From positions 1-59,894 of the forward strand of contig CACFEJ010000008.1 of assembly GCA_902565305.1 (NCBI GenBank): 59,894 bases of DNA, in the 5' to 3' direction. Position 1 is the first letter of the stretch. Every line of letters begins with the position of its first letter. The DNA is from an uncultured Prochlorococcus sp. Its GTDB lineage: Bacteria > Cyanobacteriota > Cyanobacteriia > PCC-6307 > Cyanobiaceae. A model generated the notes under the pieces. It was not told where the DNA came from. It saw only the letters and a program-made list of their open reading frames with translations, and ran no database searches. Position numbers and translations under genes: made by a program. Below, piece by piece: positions 1-8,920 of the stretch.

Positions 1-1
1 A

Positions 2-1138
2 AATTTAAGAATTTCCATTCTTAAAAATTTTTCTGAAAGCAAAAAAAGAATTTTTGAAGAATTAATTAAATTACTAATTTCAGAGGATAATATTTCTTTG
101 TGGGATTATCTTGTCTATGCTTCAATTAGTGAGGAAATCTTCGATAAACCAAAATATGAAAGATGGCAAATTTCTACAAAATTAATAAGAGATAGAAGAT
201 TATCAAATTCACAGTTATTTGGAGCGATAATAGAGTTAGGTAATCAGGAAATGTTATCGGCTGCCCTTTATGGGCTTAGGAGGCTTATTACTGAAAATAA
301 TTTAACAAAAGATGAGAGAATTTTTGTTGTTTTAACTATATTCTCGAATTTAAATTTTAATTATTCTTTTAGACAAACAAGAATAAATTTAAAATCCAAT
401 AATCATCTGAATTTTCTCATCACTCTAAATAAAAAATTAACAAGTCTTATAAATATTTCCTATACATCCTTTGAAAAATTTGTTAAAGAATTAGATGAAG
501 TCATAGATTATGTTGATTTAAATCAAAATCAAAATCATTCTCATATTCAATTTTATGAATTTTGTAGAAAAAATTTAACTAAATTTCTCAATAAAAATAA
601 TAACGACGGTGTGGTAATTGCAGAAGTAGGTTGTTCTAGGGAAATCATCTCAAGTCAAAATAGTACAAATAAATTAATTAATTTATCTAATGAACTAAAA
701 ATAAAATATGTAGGAATTGATATTGATGAGGATATTATAAATTCCTTGGAGAGAGATTATAAAGCATTTAATTGCGAATGGATTATTGGAAAAGGAGAAA
801 ATATCTTAAAAGACTTTAAATACGATATTGCTGCTATTTATTTAGATGCTTATGACTTCTTTCATGAAAAGCATTCTGATTTTCGACAAAAAATATATTT
901 AGATAAATATGGAGAGAAAATTAACGATGAAACATGTCATAAAGTGCATTTGGAATGTGCTATTAATTTATCTAAGAAAATAATTAAAGGAGGGATACTA
1001 GGACTAGATGATACTTGGAAAGATAATGGGGAATGGAAAGGAAAAGGAACAAAAGCAATGGAATGGTTATTAAAAAATAATTGGAAAATATTAAACACAG
1101 AGAACAAAGGGTGTATTTTACAAAAACTTGAAAGTTAA
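2..1138 (+). CDS. Class I SAM methyltransferase-like protein, 5' end cut by the window
   Basis: The reading frame is open without a stop from base 2, so the gene starts before the window; the TTG at 98 is unlikely to be the true start. The visible N-terminal part is helical and unrecognised. The C-terminal half has a Rossmann methyltransferase look: a motif-I-like strand (VVIAEVGCSREI), an acidic strand end (YVGIDIDED), then a YDIAAIYLDAYDFF segment and GGILGLDDTW near the end, as in Methyltransf_24-like proteins. The glycine-rich loop is poor, so activity is uncertain. The likely role is to methylate a sugar or a glycan-linked group, inferred only from the polysaccharide island around it. 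The stop overlaps the stop of the next, convergent gene by 3 to 4 bases. Confidence 0.6.
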   Translation, partial: NLRISILKNFSESKKRIFEELIKLLISEDNISLWDYLVYASISEEIFDKPKYERWQISTKLIRDRRLSNSQLFGAIIELGNQEMLSAALYGLRRLITENNLTKDERIFVVLTIFSNLNFNYSFRQTRINLKSNNHLNFLITLNKKLTSLINISYTSFEKFVKELDEVIDYVDLNQNQNHSHIQFYEFCRKNLTKFLNKNNNDGVVIAEVGCSREIISSQNSTNKLINLSNELKIKYVGIDIDEDIINSLERDYKAFNCEWIIGKGENILKDFKYDIAAIYLDAYDFFHEKHSDFRQKIYLDKYGEKINDETCHKVHLECAINLSKKIIKGGILGLDDTWKDNGEWKGKGTKAMEWLLKNNWKILNTENKGCILQKLES

Positions 1139-4100
1139 ATTTTGGTTGTTTTTGAATTTAAAATGAATTCCATTCTTTCTATACCAATTTTAAAGTTTTT
1201 CAAATTTGTTTTTTCAAAGGCTTTAACGTAAAGTTTTTTGCATCTTAAATATTCTTTATTTATCTCTGCTAATTTAATTTCATTAATTAGAGAAATTAAA
1301 TCTTCTTCAATTATTTCATTATTTATTTCTTTTCTTTCTAATTCAAAATTTTCATTATTTATTTCTTTTCTTTCTAATTCAAAATTTTCATTCTTAATAA
1401 GGTTTTGTTCAGGCAATGATTTGTAATTAAAAAGACTTTTATTATTGGCAAAATTCAATGAATATTTTGGAATATTTGTAAAATTATTTATTGATTTTTC
1501 TAAAGTAAGGTTCTTAAGTAAAGCCTCTTTTAAACATTCTTCATCTATAGGATTTTTAAAAGCTATTAAATTTCCCCATATATGATTCTCAGATAATTCT
1601 GTTGGGTATTTCTTTATTGACCTCCAATTATGTTTTATTCCATACCTAATAATTGGGTGCCATTCACTTACGTACACTTCATACCCTTTTTTAATTAAAA
1701 AAGATGCAATATCATGAAATGAATATCCTAATGGAAGAGTTTTTATATTTTCAAATTCACATTCAACTACATTAGGTTTAAATAAATTCCATGGGAAACC
1801 CTCTAAAACAAAAAGGTCAAATCCTTCCGTATCTATTTTTAGAAAATCAACATTATGAAATTTATATAAATCAATTGCTTCAGAAAGGGTTGTTGTTGCA
1901 ACTATTTGTGATGCCTTATGACTTTTATCAAAAAAAGATAAGCCGCTAATTCCACTACTTATATCAGAAGTATAAAATGTTTGATCTTCTAAACTTGAAT
2001 TGCTTACACATCTATTGTCAACTATTACGTTATCCTTATTTGGATGATTCTTAAGAAGATTTTCAAGTCCTTTTCTATTATTATTATCAGGCTCAAAAGC
2101 AAGAATTTCCCAATTCATCTCTAGGAATGGTTTTAAAGATATTCCTCTATGCGCGCCCACATCTATCATAGTTTTCCCCTTAATATTGTCCCTAAATAAA
2201 CTAGCTATTACATTTGTTTCGTCAATATGTGCCTCTTCTGATCTGCTGAAAGGCCCTATTATGTTTTGTATGTCTTTGGAAAGTTGATATTTTTTATTTA
2301 AATTATTCTTAAGTGATTTTTCTTTTTTGCTAGTTTCCTTAAATAGACTAGTAAATTCTATCCTTGGGTAAACCTCTAGATTCCCGCCTACTGTCGCATT
2401 AAATATTTTTCTTTGGTTTTTTTCCACTCCATTTTTACATTGTATATGTCCATCAATCATTCTTTTTACATTTGGATCATGCCACTTTTTGTCTTTCCCA
2501 AAATATCTTGGATCGAAGTGATTAGGATCATCATCTTTCGTACTCGTCAAGAATAGCTTTACTCCATTTCCGAATTTATCTTCGCCCTCTTGTTTTACAG
2601 AATCATTTACTTTATATCCCAAATCACATCCAATTAAATAAATTTCTTCAAATCCAAGATGAAAAGATATTTGTATCGCAGAGCCAATTACTGATCCAGC
2701 TCCTCTCACTCCATTAACCATATCTGTAGAAAAAAGTTTATCTTCGCCATTTAGAGAACCATGATGCGCATACCAATATTTATCATCATCTTCTCTTAAA
2801 AGTCCTCTAAATCTCTGATCATAGAAACAAGTAATCCCCTGTAATGTATCTATTTCATGAGAAATATCTGGAACTACTCTTGTATCGTTAGCAGTATAAA
2901 AATCAGGTCTCCATGAAATTCTTTCAAATAAAAGATAGGCTCTATTGACCACAAAGGTATATTCATTTTTAAGTAAATCTAGTGGCATAGAATTAATACT
3001 TGGTCCATTACCAATTACGAAAATCCTTTTACCTTTGTATTTATTTTTTAAAGAAGTTAATCTTGCTTTATCCTTATCACTCGGATATAAAAATAATCCT
3101 TTTTTATGTAAGTTTTCGTAAAATGCGTCCCTTTTTTTTCCCCAATTAATATTGAAAGAATGATTAAATTTTTTACCTTCTATAGAATTTTCAATTCTTT
3201 CCCACTTAGTAATAATATTAATATCTGTTTTAGAATAATTACTAATCTTATTTGATGCATTAGTAAATTTATTCAAGTTTTTTAAATTATAAATAAGTTC
3301 ATTTTGAACACTTGAGGGTTTTAATTTATCAGGGAAATTCAAGTCACTTGCAATCCAGCTAATTATTTTATAAAAGTATGCTGCAGTACTCTCCCAACTC
3401 CAAGAATTTATTTCTTCTCGGGCAATTGAATTATCTTGAGGTTGCATTAAACCAATTAAAAGCTTTTCATAAATATCATTAATGTCGTTTGGATCAAATA
3501 ATGGAATATTTTCAGCTAAAGCAAGATCAAGATGAAGTTTCACCTGTCTAATTGAAGAACAAACTACATTTTTTGAGAAGCAAATACCTTCAAAAGGAAC
3601 ATAAGCTCCTCCCTCAGCAAGACTGGGCATTGCAAGTAAATTACATCTATTTAATAAGATTTTTAAATCATCATCACTTATTAAACCTGTAAAAAAAACT
3701 TTATTATTTAAATTTAATTCTTTAACTAATCTTTTTAAAAGATTAGTGTAATCATCTTTAAAAAAACTACCTGTACAAATTAATTTTGTATTGGGTTTAT
3801 AGTCATTAACTTTTTTGAAGGCTTTTATCAAATTAATATGATTTTTATGTTGTTGCAACTGCGCTGGATATAAAATTACCTCATCAGTCTTTGCTATGGG
3901 GATATTTTCAATAATTTCGTACGAGTTATTATTACAGTCTATGTATTTGAATTCCATCATTAGAGGAGAACAGCAAAGAAAAATATTGTTATGAATTTCT
4001 GGAACGAAATCGTATATGTCAAAATAAGTTCTTGGAAATTCTGTGACTATAGATTTTGAGTTTAAAAAAACTTTTTTTAATTGGTTTTTAAGTATTGAAT

Positions 4101-4434
4101 TATCGCCATATTTCCATGCAACATCCCATATATGAAAATCATGCGCGACAACTAGATAAGGTAAATTAGTTATTGGCTTTTGTAATTGATGTAATAAAAT
4201 TTCACAAGAGTTTTTACTATGAATAATTTCTTCAGATCCGATATTTATTATTTTTTTGTAAAAAATAGATTGTTCTTGAGGAAGGGTTGTATTTTTCGGA
4301 ATTAAGGCTATTAAATTTAGGTTATTAATAAGTGATAAATGTCTAATAATGTTATTTCCAAATTTGAGCACTCCCATTGTTTTGTTAAAGTCAATGGCAG
4401 TTAAATTTACATATAAATTTACGTCTGTTTTCAT
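1135..4434 (-). CDS. Three-domain protein: GT4 glycosyltransferase, DUF115/MAF-like domain, FkbM methyltransferase
   Basis: This 1099-residue protein has three modules. Residues about 170-360 look like the C-terminal half of a GT4 (glycosyl transferases group 1) enzyme, with a donor-site segment PSLAEGGAYVPFEG. Residues about 465-700 match the DUF115/motility-accessory-factor style: FVIGNGPSI, YLIGCDLGY, DPNHFDPRYF and a closing TVGGNLEVYP. Residues about 745-960 are an FkbM methyltransferase with MIDVGAHRG, ILAFEPD and DFLKIDTEGFD. The C-terminal tail carries two tandem copies of a 12-residue unit (ENFELERKEINN). The start is ATG at 4434. The gene probably adds and methylates sugars on the surface glycan; the substrate cannot be read from sequence. 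The middle module is related to the separate protein at 7255-7938. Confidence 0.85.
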   Translation of the reverse strand: MKTDVNLYVNLTAIDFNKTMGVLKFGNNIIRHLSLINNLNLIALIPKNTTLPQEQSIFYKKIINIGSEEIIHSKNSCEILLHQLQKPITNLPYLVVAHDFHIWDVAWKYGDNSILKNQLKKVFLNSKSIVTEFPRTYFDIYDFVPEIHNNIFLCCSPLMMEFKYIDCNNNSYEIIENIPIAKTDEVILYPAQLQQHKNHINLIKAFKKVNDYKPNTKLICTGSFFKDDYTNLLKRLVKELNLNNKVFFTGLISDDDLKILLNRCNLLAMPSLAEGGAYVPFEGICFSKNVVCSSIRQVKLHLDLALAENIPLFDPNDINDIYEKLLIGLMQPQDNSIAREEINSWSWESTAAYFYKIISWIASDLNFPDKLKPSSVQNELIYNLKNLNKFTNASNKISNYSKTDINIITKWERIENSIEGKKFNHSFNINWGKKRDAFYENLHKKGLFLYPSDKDKARLTSLKNKYKGKRIFVIGNGPSINSMPLDLLKNEYTFVVNRAYLLFERISWRPDFYTANDTRVVPDISHEIDTLQGITCFYDQRFRGLLREDDDKYWYAHHGSLNGEDKLFSTDMVNGVRGAGSVIGSAIQISFHLGFEEIYLIGCDLGYKVNDSVKQEGEDKFGNGVKLFLTSTKDDDPNHFDPRYFGKDKKWHDPNVKRMIDGHIQCKNGVEKNQRKIFNATVGGNLEVYPRIEFTSLFKETSKKEKSLKNNLNKKYQLSKDIQNIIGPFSRSEEAHIDETNVIASLFRDNIKGKTMIDVGAHRGISLKPFLEMNWEILAFEPDNNNRKGLENLLKNHPNKDNVIVDNRCVSNSSLEDQTFYTSDISSGISGLSFFDKSHKASQIVATTTLSEAIDLYKFHNVDFLKIDTEGFDLFVLEGFPWNLFKPNVVECEFENIKTLPLGYSFHDIASFLIKKGYEVYVSEWHPIIRYGIKHNWRSIKKYPTELSENHIWGNLIAFKNPIDEECLKEALLKNLTLEKSINNFTNIPKYSLNFANNKSLFNYKSLPEQNLIKNENFELERKEINNENFELERKEINNEIIEEDLISLINEIKLAEINKEYLRCKKLYVKAFEKTNLKNFKIGIERMEFILNSKTTKI
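1317..1388. repeat. 36-bp direct tandem repeat, two copies, inside a coding region
   Basis: Two identical 36-bp units lie at 1317-1352 and 1353-1388, followed by a short partial third copy. They are in frame within the 1099-residue protein and encode the 12-residue unit ENFELERKEINN twice. The length is a multiple of three, so copy-number change would not break the frame. The encoded segment is charged and probably helical. Confidence 0.95.
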
Positions 4435-4528
4435 GTGAATTTTTTAAAAAAATAAATATCAAATCATTAAATCAACAATAATTTATAAGTAAGTTAATAA
4501 TTGAAACAAAAATAAAATATTAAAAATT

Positions 4529-5449
4529 TTACATAAATGGTTTTAATAAAAGTGATTTAAAAATTTTAAATTTTTTACCAATTGATAATCTTTTTTTATT
4601 ATCAATAATTTGTTCAATATTATTTAGGAATTCTTCATTTGAAATAATATAATCCCAATATTCCTTAATTTCAGGCGAGGAATGATCTCTTTTTTTATAA
4701 AGATTAGTTTGATCAGTTTGTTTTTTTTTACTACCTAAGTTTATTACATTTGAATCAATATCTATTGTCTCAATGTCAACTAAATTATCTTGAGGGATTT
4801 TATATATTCCTTCTTTATCGAATGAAAACCAAACTTCTCCTGAATAGTTTATTGGAATGTCTTCAATCTCAGTATAGTAATCATAGAAGTATTTGTTTGA
4901 TTTTTCTTTTTTAAAATAATTTTCTGAACATCTAACAGGTATAGAATCTTTATTAGTTAAATTCAACCAGATAGTTGGAGCATTTTTCGAGAAGCTTGAT
5001 ACCCAACCTTTTAAACTTCCACCTCCATTTGCTTTACCATCAAAGTGACCATCTAAGCCTAGGATGTCGCTTGATAATATGTTTAACAACCTCGAAGATG
5101 TCTTCTTTATGTTTTGCTTTTGGTAAATCTTTAAATTAAATTTGTATTTTTTGTCTTTACTGTAAGCTGAAATCTCAATTTTTTTTGAATTTAATGAAGG
5201 TTTATCTGTAGGTAAATTAAGAATAAATCCTACATTCAAATTGAAACCAAATTTTTTAAATACATCAACTCTCTCTATATCTATTTTTGATTTACTTATT
5301 GTAATACTGTCTGAAATTAATCTAATTTCTTCAAAATCAATATCTTTAGATGTTATCCACCCTATTATTTTAGAGGGTAAAACATAATCAATATTATATT
5401 TAGTATTTTTTGGAGTAATTATTTTCTTTTTAAGAAAAGGTATTTTCAA
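4529..5449 (-). CDS. Uncharacterised protein, two beta-rich repeats
   Basis: I do not recognise a named family. The 306-residue product appears to hold two related beta-rich segments, each with a Gly-Trp core: KIIGWITSKDIDFEEIRLIS near residue 28, and GGSLKGWVSSFSKNAPTIWL near residue 143. The second is preceded by GLDGHFDGKANGG. There is no signal peptide or membrane segment. The start is TTG at 5449, with no ATG upstream in frame and no clear Shine-Dalgarno sequence. The repeated fold could be a carbohydrate-binding-like accessory module working with the flanking glycosyltransferases, but this is inference from context only. Confidence 0.6.
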   Translation of the reverse strand: MKIPFLKKKIITPKNTKYNIDYVLPSKIIGWITSKDIDFEEIRLISDSITISKSKIDIERVDVFKKFGFNLNVGFILNLPTDKPSLNSKKIEISAYSKDKKYKFNLKIYQKQNIKKTSSRLLNILSSDILGLDGHFDGKANGGGSLKGWVSSFSKNAPTIWLNLTNKDSIPVRCSENYFKKEKSNKYFYDYYTEIEDIPINYSGEVWFSFDKEGIYKIPQDNLVDIETIDIDSNVINLGSKKKQTDQTNLYKKRDHSSPEIKEYWDYIISNEEFLNNIEQIIDNKKRLSIGKKFKIFKSLLLKPFM

Positions 5450-5540
5450 CTTTAAAATATTTCAATATAAAAGATATAATATCAGAAAATTAATTACCTT
5501 ACAAAGACTAATTTTTGGAATAAAGGATTAATTTATATTG

Positions 5541-6494
5541 TTAATTTTGAAAATGTCTTAATAAATTATTTAACAACTTTATTGCTTTTAAGCTTGTTTT
5601 AAGAACAGCTTGATTTGTATTTGAGGAATTATGACTGCCAAAAATGCAATTGTTAAATTTTCTAAGAGGAGAATTTTCTGGAAGGGGTTCATTTTCAAAG
5701 ACATCCAAAGCAACAGAATTTACCTTGCCACATGAAATCTCATTGATTAATTGCTTTTCATCAATAAGAGGACCTCTACTTACATTTACGATTTTAACTC
5801 CATGTTTCATTTCCTTGAATGTTTCTTCATTGATTAAGTGATAATTGGATGAATTTAAAGAACATGTTAAAACTATGTAATCACAATTAGATAGATTATC
5901 TGGCCATTTCTCCTTAGTTACACTTTCTTCAGATAAATTTAGGTTATCAATGAAAGGATCATATATTTGAGCTTTCATTCCGGAAGTTAAAACTCTCTTA
6001 GTAAGATTTCTTCCAATATCTCCATAACCAACAATACCTACAACTGAGTCTCTGAGTGAGTCACCCCTTAATTTAGGCCAGGAATTATTAATTATGCCAT
6101 TATGAATTTGTACTATGTTCCTTGCTAAGCAAATTAAATAACAAAAAGCGATGTCTGCAACTTCATCCCCAAACATGCCTGGAGTATTTTTTATAGGTAT
6201 ACCTAGTTTCTCAGCCGCGTTAAGGTTAACATTATCAATCCCCACCCCCCATTTTACGGCAGCTTTAAGTCTACCTTCTTTCCCTGCTTTTAATACCTTT
6301 TCCGTAGCTGGATCATCTCCAATTATCCATCCGTCATATTCATTGATGATTGATATTAAATCTTCTTCACTCATGATTTGAGTAATATTTTGGGGTACCA
6401 AATCAAGAGCGTACTTATCTTTAGCAATTAATTTTAGATCTTCTATCATTCCCAACATTGGGGGACAAGTTACTAAGATTTTTTTAATTTCCAT
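5541..6494 (-). CDS. D-2-hydroxyacid dehydrogenase (phosphoglycerate dehydrogenase-like)
   Basis: This 317-residue NAD-dependent enzyme of the D-isomer-specific 2-hydroxyacid dehydrogenase family would interconvert a 2-hydroxy acid and a 2-keto acid in the cytoplasm. The nucleotide-binding loop is at residues 153-161 (GIVGYGDIG). The expected catalytic residues are visible: Arg240 in NVSRGPLIDE, Glu267 in DVFENEP and His288 in GSHNSSN. The ACT domain of full serA is absent, so it is probably not the serine-pathway enzyme. It lies 5 bp after the SDR gene on the same strand, so the two are probably cotranscribed and may act on the same sugar-acid or hydroxy-acid precursor. The substrate is unknown. 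Confidence 0.85.
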   Translation of the reverse strand: MEIKKILVTCPPMLGMIEDLKLIAKDKYALDLVPQNITQIMSEEDLISIINEYDGWIIGDDPATEKVLKAGKEGRLKAAVKWGVGIDNVNLNAAEKLGIPIKNTPGMFGDEVADIAFCYLICLARNIVQIHNGIINNSWPKLRGDSLRDSVVGIVGYGDIGRNLTKRVLTSGMKAQIYDPFIDNLNLSEESVTKEKWPDNLSNCDYIVLTCSLNSSNYHLINEETFKEMKHGVKIVNVSRGPLIDEKQLINEISCGKVNSVALDVFENEPLPENSPLRKFNNCIFGSHNSSNTNQAVLKTSLKAIKLLNNLLRHFQN

Positions 6495-6499
6495 AAGTT

Positions 6500-7258
6500 C
6501 TATAAAACATCATGAAGTCTACAAGCAATCCCACCAGATATTTTTAATGTTGTACCATTTATGAACTTTTGTTCAGAATTCATTAGAAATAATGCTGCGT
6601 TTGAAATATCCTCTGGCTGCCCAATACTTTTAGATGGATGAAAATTGGCTAAATCTTTTAATTTTTCAGGATGATTTTTAAAGCCCTCTTGAAGCATTGA
6701 TGTTTCAATGGCAGCAGGTTCTATTGCATTTACTCTAATTTGATCTCCCAGTTCTACTGCCAATGATTTTGTTAAACCAGAAAGGGCAGATTTACTTGTG
6801 GCATAGGCACTGAAATGAGGTTTAGTTAATTCACTATGAATACTGCCTATATTAAGTATTGAACCATTGTTTTTTCTTAAATCATCTAAAAATGCTTTTG
6901 AGAGCTCAACTGGAGCAAAAAAATTTACAGCAAATAAATCCATCCAATCCTTAGTATCAATTTTTTCAAAAGGCTTAACTATTTGAATTGCTGCGTTATT
7001 AACAATACCTTGTATGTGATGTTTACTATTAGCAATTTCTAATTTAATATTTTTTACTAAATTTCTAAACAATTCAGGCTTTTTTATGCAATTTGATAAA
7101 TCAAATTTGTAAAATTTGTCACAATAAAAAGTTCCTTCATTCTTTTCTTGTTGTTTAATATCAATTCCAATAATAAACCAGCCAGATAGTTTAAATGCTT
7201 TGGCAAGTGATCTACCAATATCTCCTGAAACCCCTGTAATGATAATACCTTTATTCAA
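6500..7258 (-). CDS. Short-chain dehydrogenase/reductase (SDR)
   Basis: A classical SDR of 252 residues. It has a cofactor loop ITGVSGDIG at residues 7-15, NNAA at 87-90, a catalytic Ser in LNIGSIHS, and the Tyr152-x3-Lys156 pair in AYATSKSAL. It would be an NAD(P)-dependent oxidoreductase acting on an alcohol or ketone, here probably a sugar or sugar-acid intermediate. The start is TTG at 7258 and overlaps the TGA of the upstream DUF115 gene (TTGA), which points to translational coupling. It is followed after 5 bp by the 2-hydroxyacid dehydrogenase. The family assignment is firm; the substrate is not. Confidence 0.88.
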   Translation of the reverse strand: MNKGIIITGVSGDIGRSLAKAFKLSGWFIIGIDIKQQEKNEGTFYCDKFYKFDLSNCIKKPELFRNLVKNIKLEIANSKHHIQGIVNNAAIQIVKPFEKIDTKDWMDLFAVNFFAPVELSKAFLDDLRKNNGSILNIGSIHSELTKPHFSAYATSKSALSGLTKSLAVELGDQIRVNAIEPAAIETSMLQEGFKNHPEKLKDLANFHPSKSIGQPEDISNAALFLMNSEQKFINGTTLKISGGIACRLHDVL

Positions 7259-7938
7259 TTTATTACTTCCTCTAGCTCCATTTTTGGAAACACATTACAG
7301 TCACCATTGACAGTGGAATCAATGATTTCTCTATTATCTTTTTTGAAGATTTCATTTGCTATTTTGAAGTATTTTTCGGAGTTTTCTAAGTCTGGATTAT
7401 CCCATGATTGATTTTTGAAATATGAGGGATCAAAGTGATTTGGATCATTTCCTTTCATATAAGACTCTTGATTAGGTTCGCCCTTAAAAGAATATTTGTG
7501 GTCTAAACCAATTAAAACAACTTTTGAAAACCCCATAAAATAAGCTAATTGCAGCCCCACATATGTTACTGTGTAACCTTCATTAACTCCTTTTGTAATA
7601 TCTAAAAAAAAATTTTCTTTTGTACTGATATTTAAAAAGTAGTTTAAAGGTCCATTTTTTAGAATATCTTTGCTGTGTGTAGGCGTAAATTTTATACAAT
7701 TTAGATCGTCAATTTCTTTTATAGAACTTTGTATAACTTTCTTGTTAGTTGCTAAATAATATTTTGGATATAAATTGAATTTATGAAATCCAAGAAATAT
7801 TTTATTTAATCCCATTATTATTTGATTCTCAAAAATATCAAAATTAATTTTGTTTAATGAAGGTCCATTGCATATTAATATTAATTTCTCATCTTTATGA
7901 ATATTATAAAATCTTTTGATTGATTTTATATTAATCAT
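7255..7938 (-). CDS. DUF115/MAF-like glycan protein, stand-alone
   Basis: This 227-residue protein resembles the middle module of the large protein at 1135-4434. Shared landmarks in the same order are CNGPSL near the N-terminus, a Gly-rich helix start before LIGLDHKYSF, the motif DPNHFDPSYF, and a closing STVNGDCNVFP. The family is loosely linked to nonulosonate and surface-glycan transferases (motility accessory factors, MptE-like fold), so a sugar-transfer or nucleotide-sugar-binding role is plausible. It is the first gene of a three-gene minus-strand unit with the SDR and 2-hydroxyacid dehydrogenase and overlaps the SDR start. It is divergent from the metallo-beta-lactamase-fold gene. Confidence 0.7.
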   Translation of the reverse strand: MINIKSIKRFYNIHKDEKLILICNGPSLNKINFDIFENQIIMGLNKIFLGFHKFNLYPKYYLATNKKVIQSSIKEIDDLNCIKFTPTHSKDILKNGPLNYFLNISTKENFFLDITKGVNEGYTVTYVGLQLAYFMGFSKVVLIGLDHKYSFKGEPNQESYMKGNDPNHFDPSYFKNQSWDNPDLENSEKYFKIANEIFKKDNREIIDSTVNGDCNVFPKMELEEVIN

Positions 7939-8140
7939 TTACTTATTAAAGAAGCTTTATTTGATGATATTACCATTAACATCGAAGAATCTGTAGCTAA
8001 AAATTGATTTATCGTAAAAAAAAAATTAATTTTAGGTATTTGTAAATAAAGAAATTCGAATAAAAAGTATTAATTTCAAAATCAAAGATATGTTTATTGT
8101 AATTTTATTGAGTGTAAATTAAAATATTAAAAAATTTATA

Positions 8141-8920
8141 ATGATGGACAAAAAAAATATATTTTTTAAATATCTAGGCCAATCTGGAATTTTTTGTAAA
8201 GGGGATACTTTTTCATTTATGATTGACCCTTATTTAAGTAATTCTGTTGAGGAGCTAGAGGCAAAAGATTTAAAAAGAAAGATCCCAATACCTTTCAAAC
8301 CTAATGAAATAAATGATTTAGACTGGATTTTTGTTACTCATGAGCATATAGATCATTGTGATCCTCATACTTTGCCAATATTAGAAAAGAATAATAAAAA
8401 TTTAAAAATTGTTGGTCCGGAAAAGGTTAGAAAAAAGTTGATGGAATGGGACATTCCTGCAAATAAAATAATAAAAGCTTCAAAGAAGAAATTAAAGTTA
8501 TCAGAAGATATTTTTATGTATTCAATACCAGCAGCACATCCGAAGTTGACATACGCCCTTGACGGCGAACCTAATGAAATAGGCTGGATTTTGGAAATCA
8601 AAGGAAAAAAAATACTTTTTACAGGTGATACATCACTTACTGAGGAGATTATAAGTTCTTTAAAAGGATATCTACCAATTGAATCAGCTTTCTTACCTGT
8701 AAATGAGGATAACTTCTTTAGGAGAAGAAGAGGTATTATCGGGAATATGTCTATAAGGGAAGCTTTTGGTTTGGCTGATGAATTAAATATTAAAACTGTT
8801 TTTCCAGTTCATTGGGATTTATTTGATGTAAATAGTGCATTGATTGATGAAATCAAAGCGGTTTATAGAGGTTATCAATGGAAGTTCGCTTTAACATTTT
8901 CCTGTGAGGAAGTTATTTAA
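8141..8920 (+). CDS. UlaG-like metallo-beta-lactamase-fold hydrolase
   Basis: The 259-residue product has the metal-binding HEHIDH motif at residues 67-72, an IDPYLS segment at 28-33, a later FTGDTSL loop and a closing PVHWDLF histidine. This is the pattern of the UlaG (L-ascorbate-6-phosphate lactonase)-like branch of the metallo-beta-lactamase superfamily. It probably hydrolyses a lactone or phosphoester in the cytoplasm. Between a sugar-acid dehydrogenase set and a cytidylyltransferase fusion, a sugar-lactone opening role is attractive but unproved. The start is ATG at 8141, with a second ATG right after. The TAA overlaps the next gene's ATG by one base, so the two are probably coupled. 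The 202-bp gap upstream (7939-8140) holds no gene I can see. Confidence 0.75.
   Translation: MMDKKNIFFKYLGQSGIFCKGDTFSFMIDPYLSNSVEELEAKDLKRKIPIPFKPNEINDLDWIFVTHEHIDHCDPHTLPILEKNNKNLKIVGPEKVRKKLMEWDIPANKIIKASKKKLKLSEDIFMYSIPAAHPKLTYALDGEPNEIGWILEIKGKKILFTGDTSLTEEIISSLKGYLPIESAFLPVNEDNFFRRRRGIIGNMSIREAFGLADELNIKTVFPVHWDLFDVNSALIDEIKAVYRGYQWKFALTFSCEEVI

Noticed and set aside
1238-1426. 62-residue plus-strand frame over the 36-bp repeat
   Set aside because: It lies inside the 1099-residue gene on the other strand and only mirrors its repeat.
5541-6494. serA (3-phosphoglycerate dehydrogenase of serine synthesis)
   Set aside because: The C-terminal ACT region is missing and the gene sits in a glycan island, so only the family name is given.
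8141-8920. Beta-lactamase or ribonuclease Z
   Set aside because: The motif spacing and the closing HWD fit the UlaG-like branch; RNase Z-specific motifs are absent.
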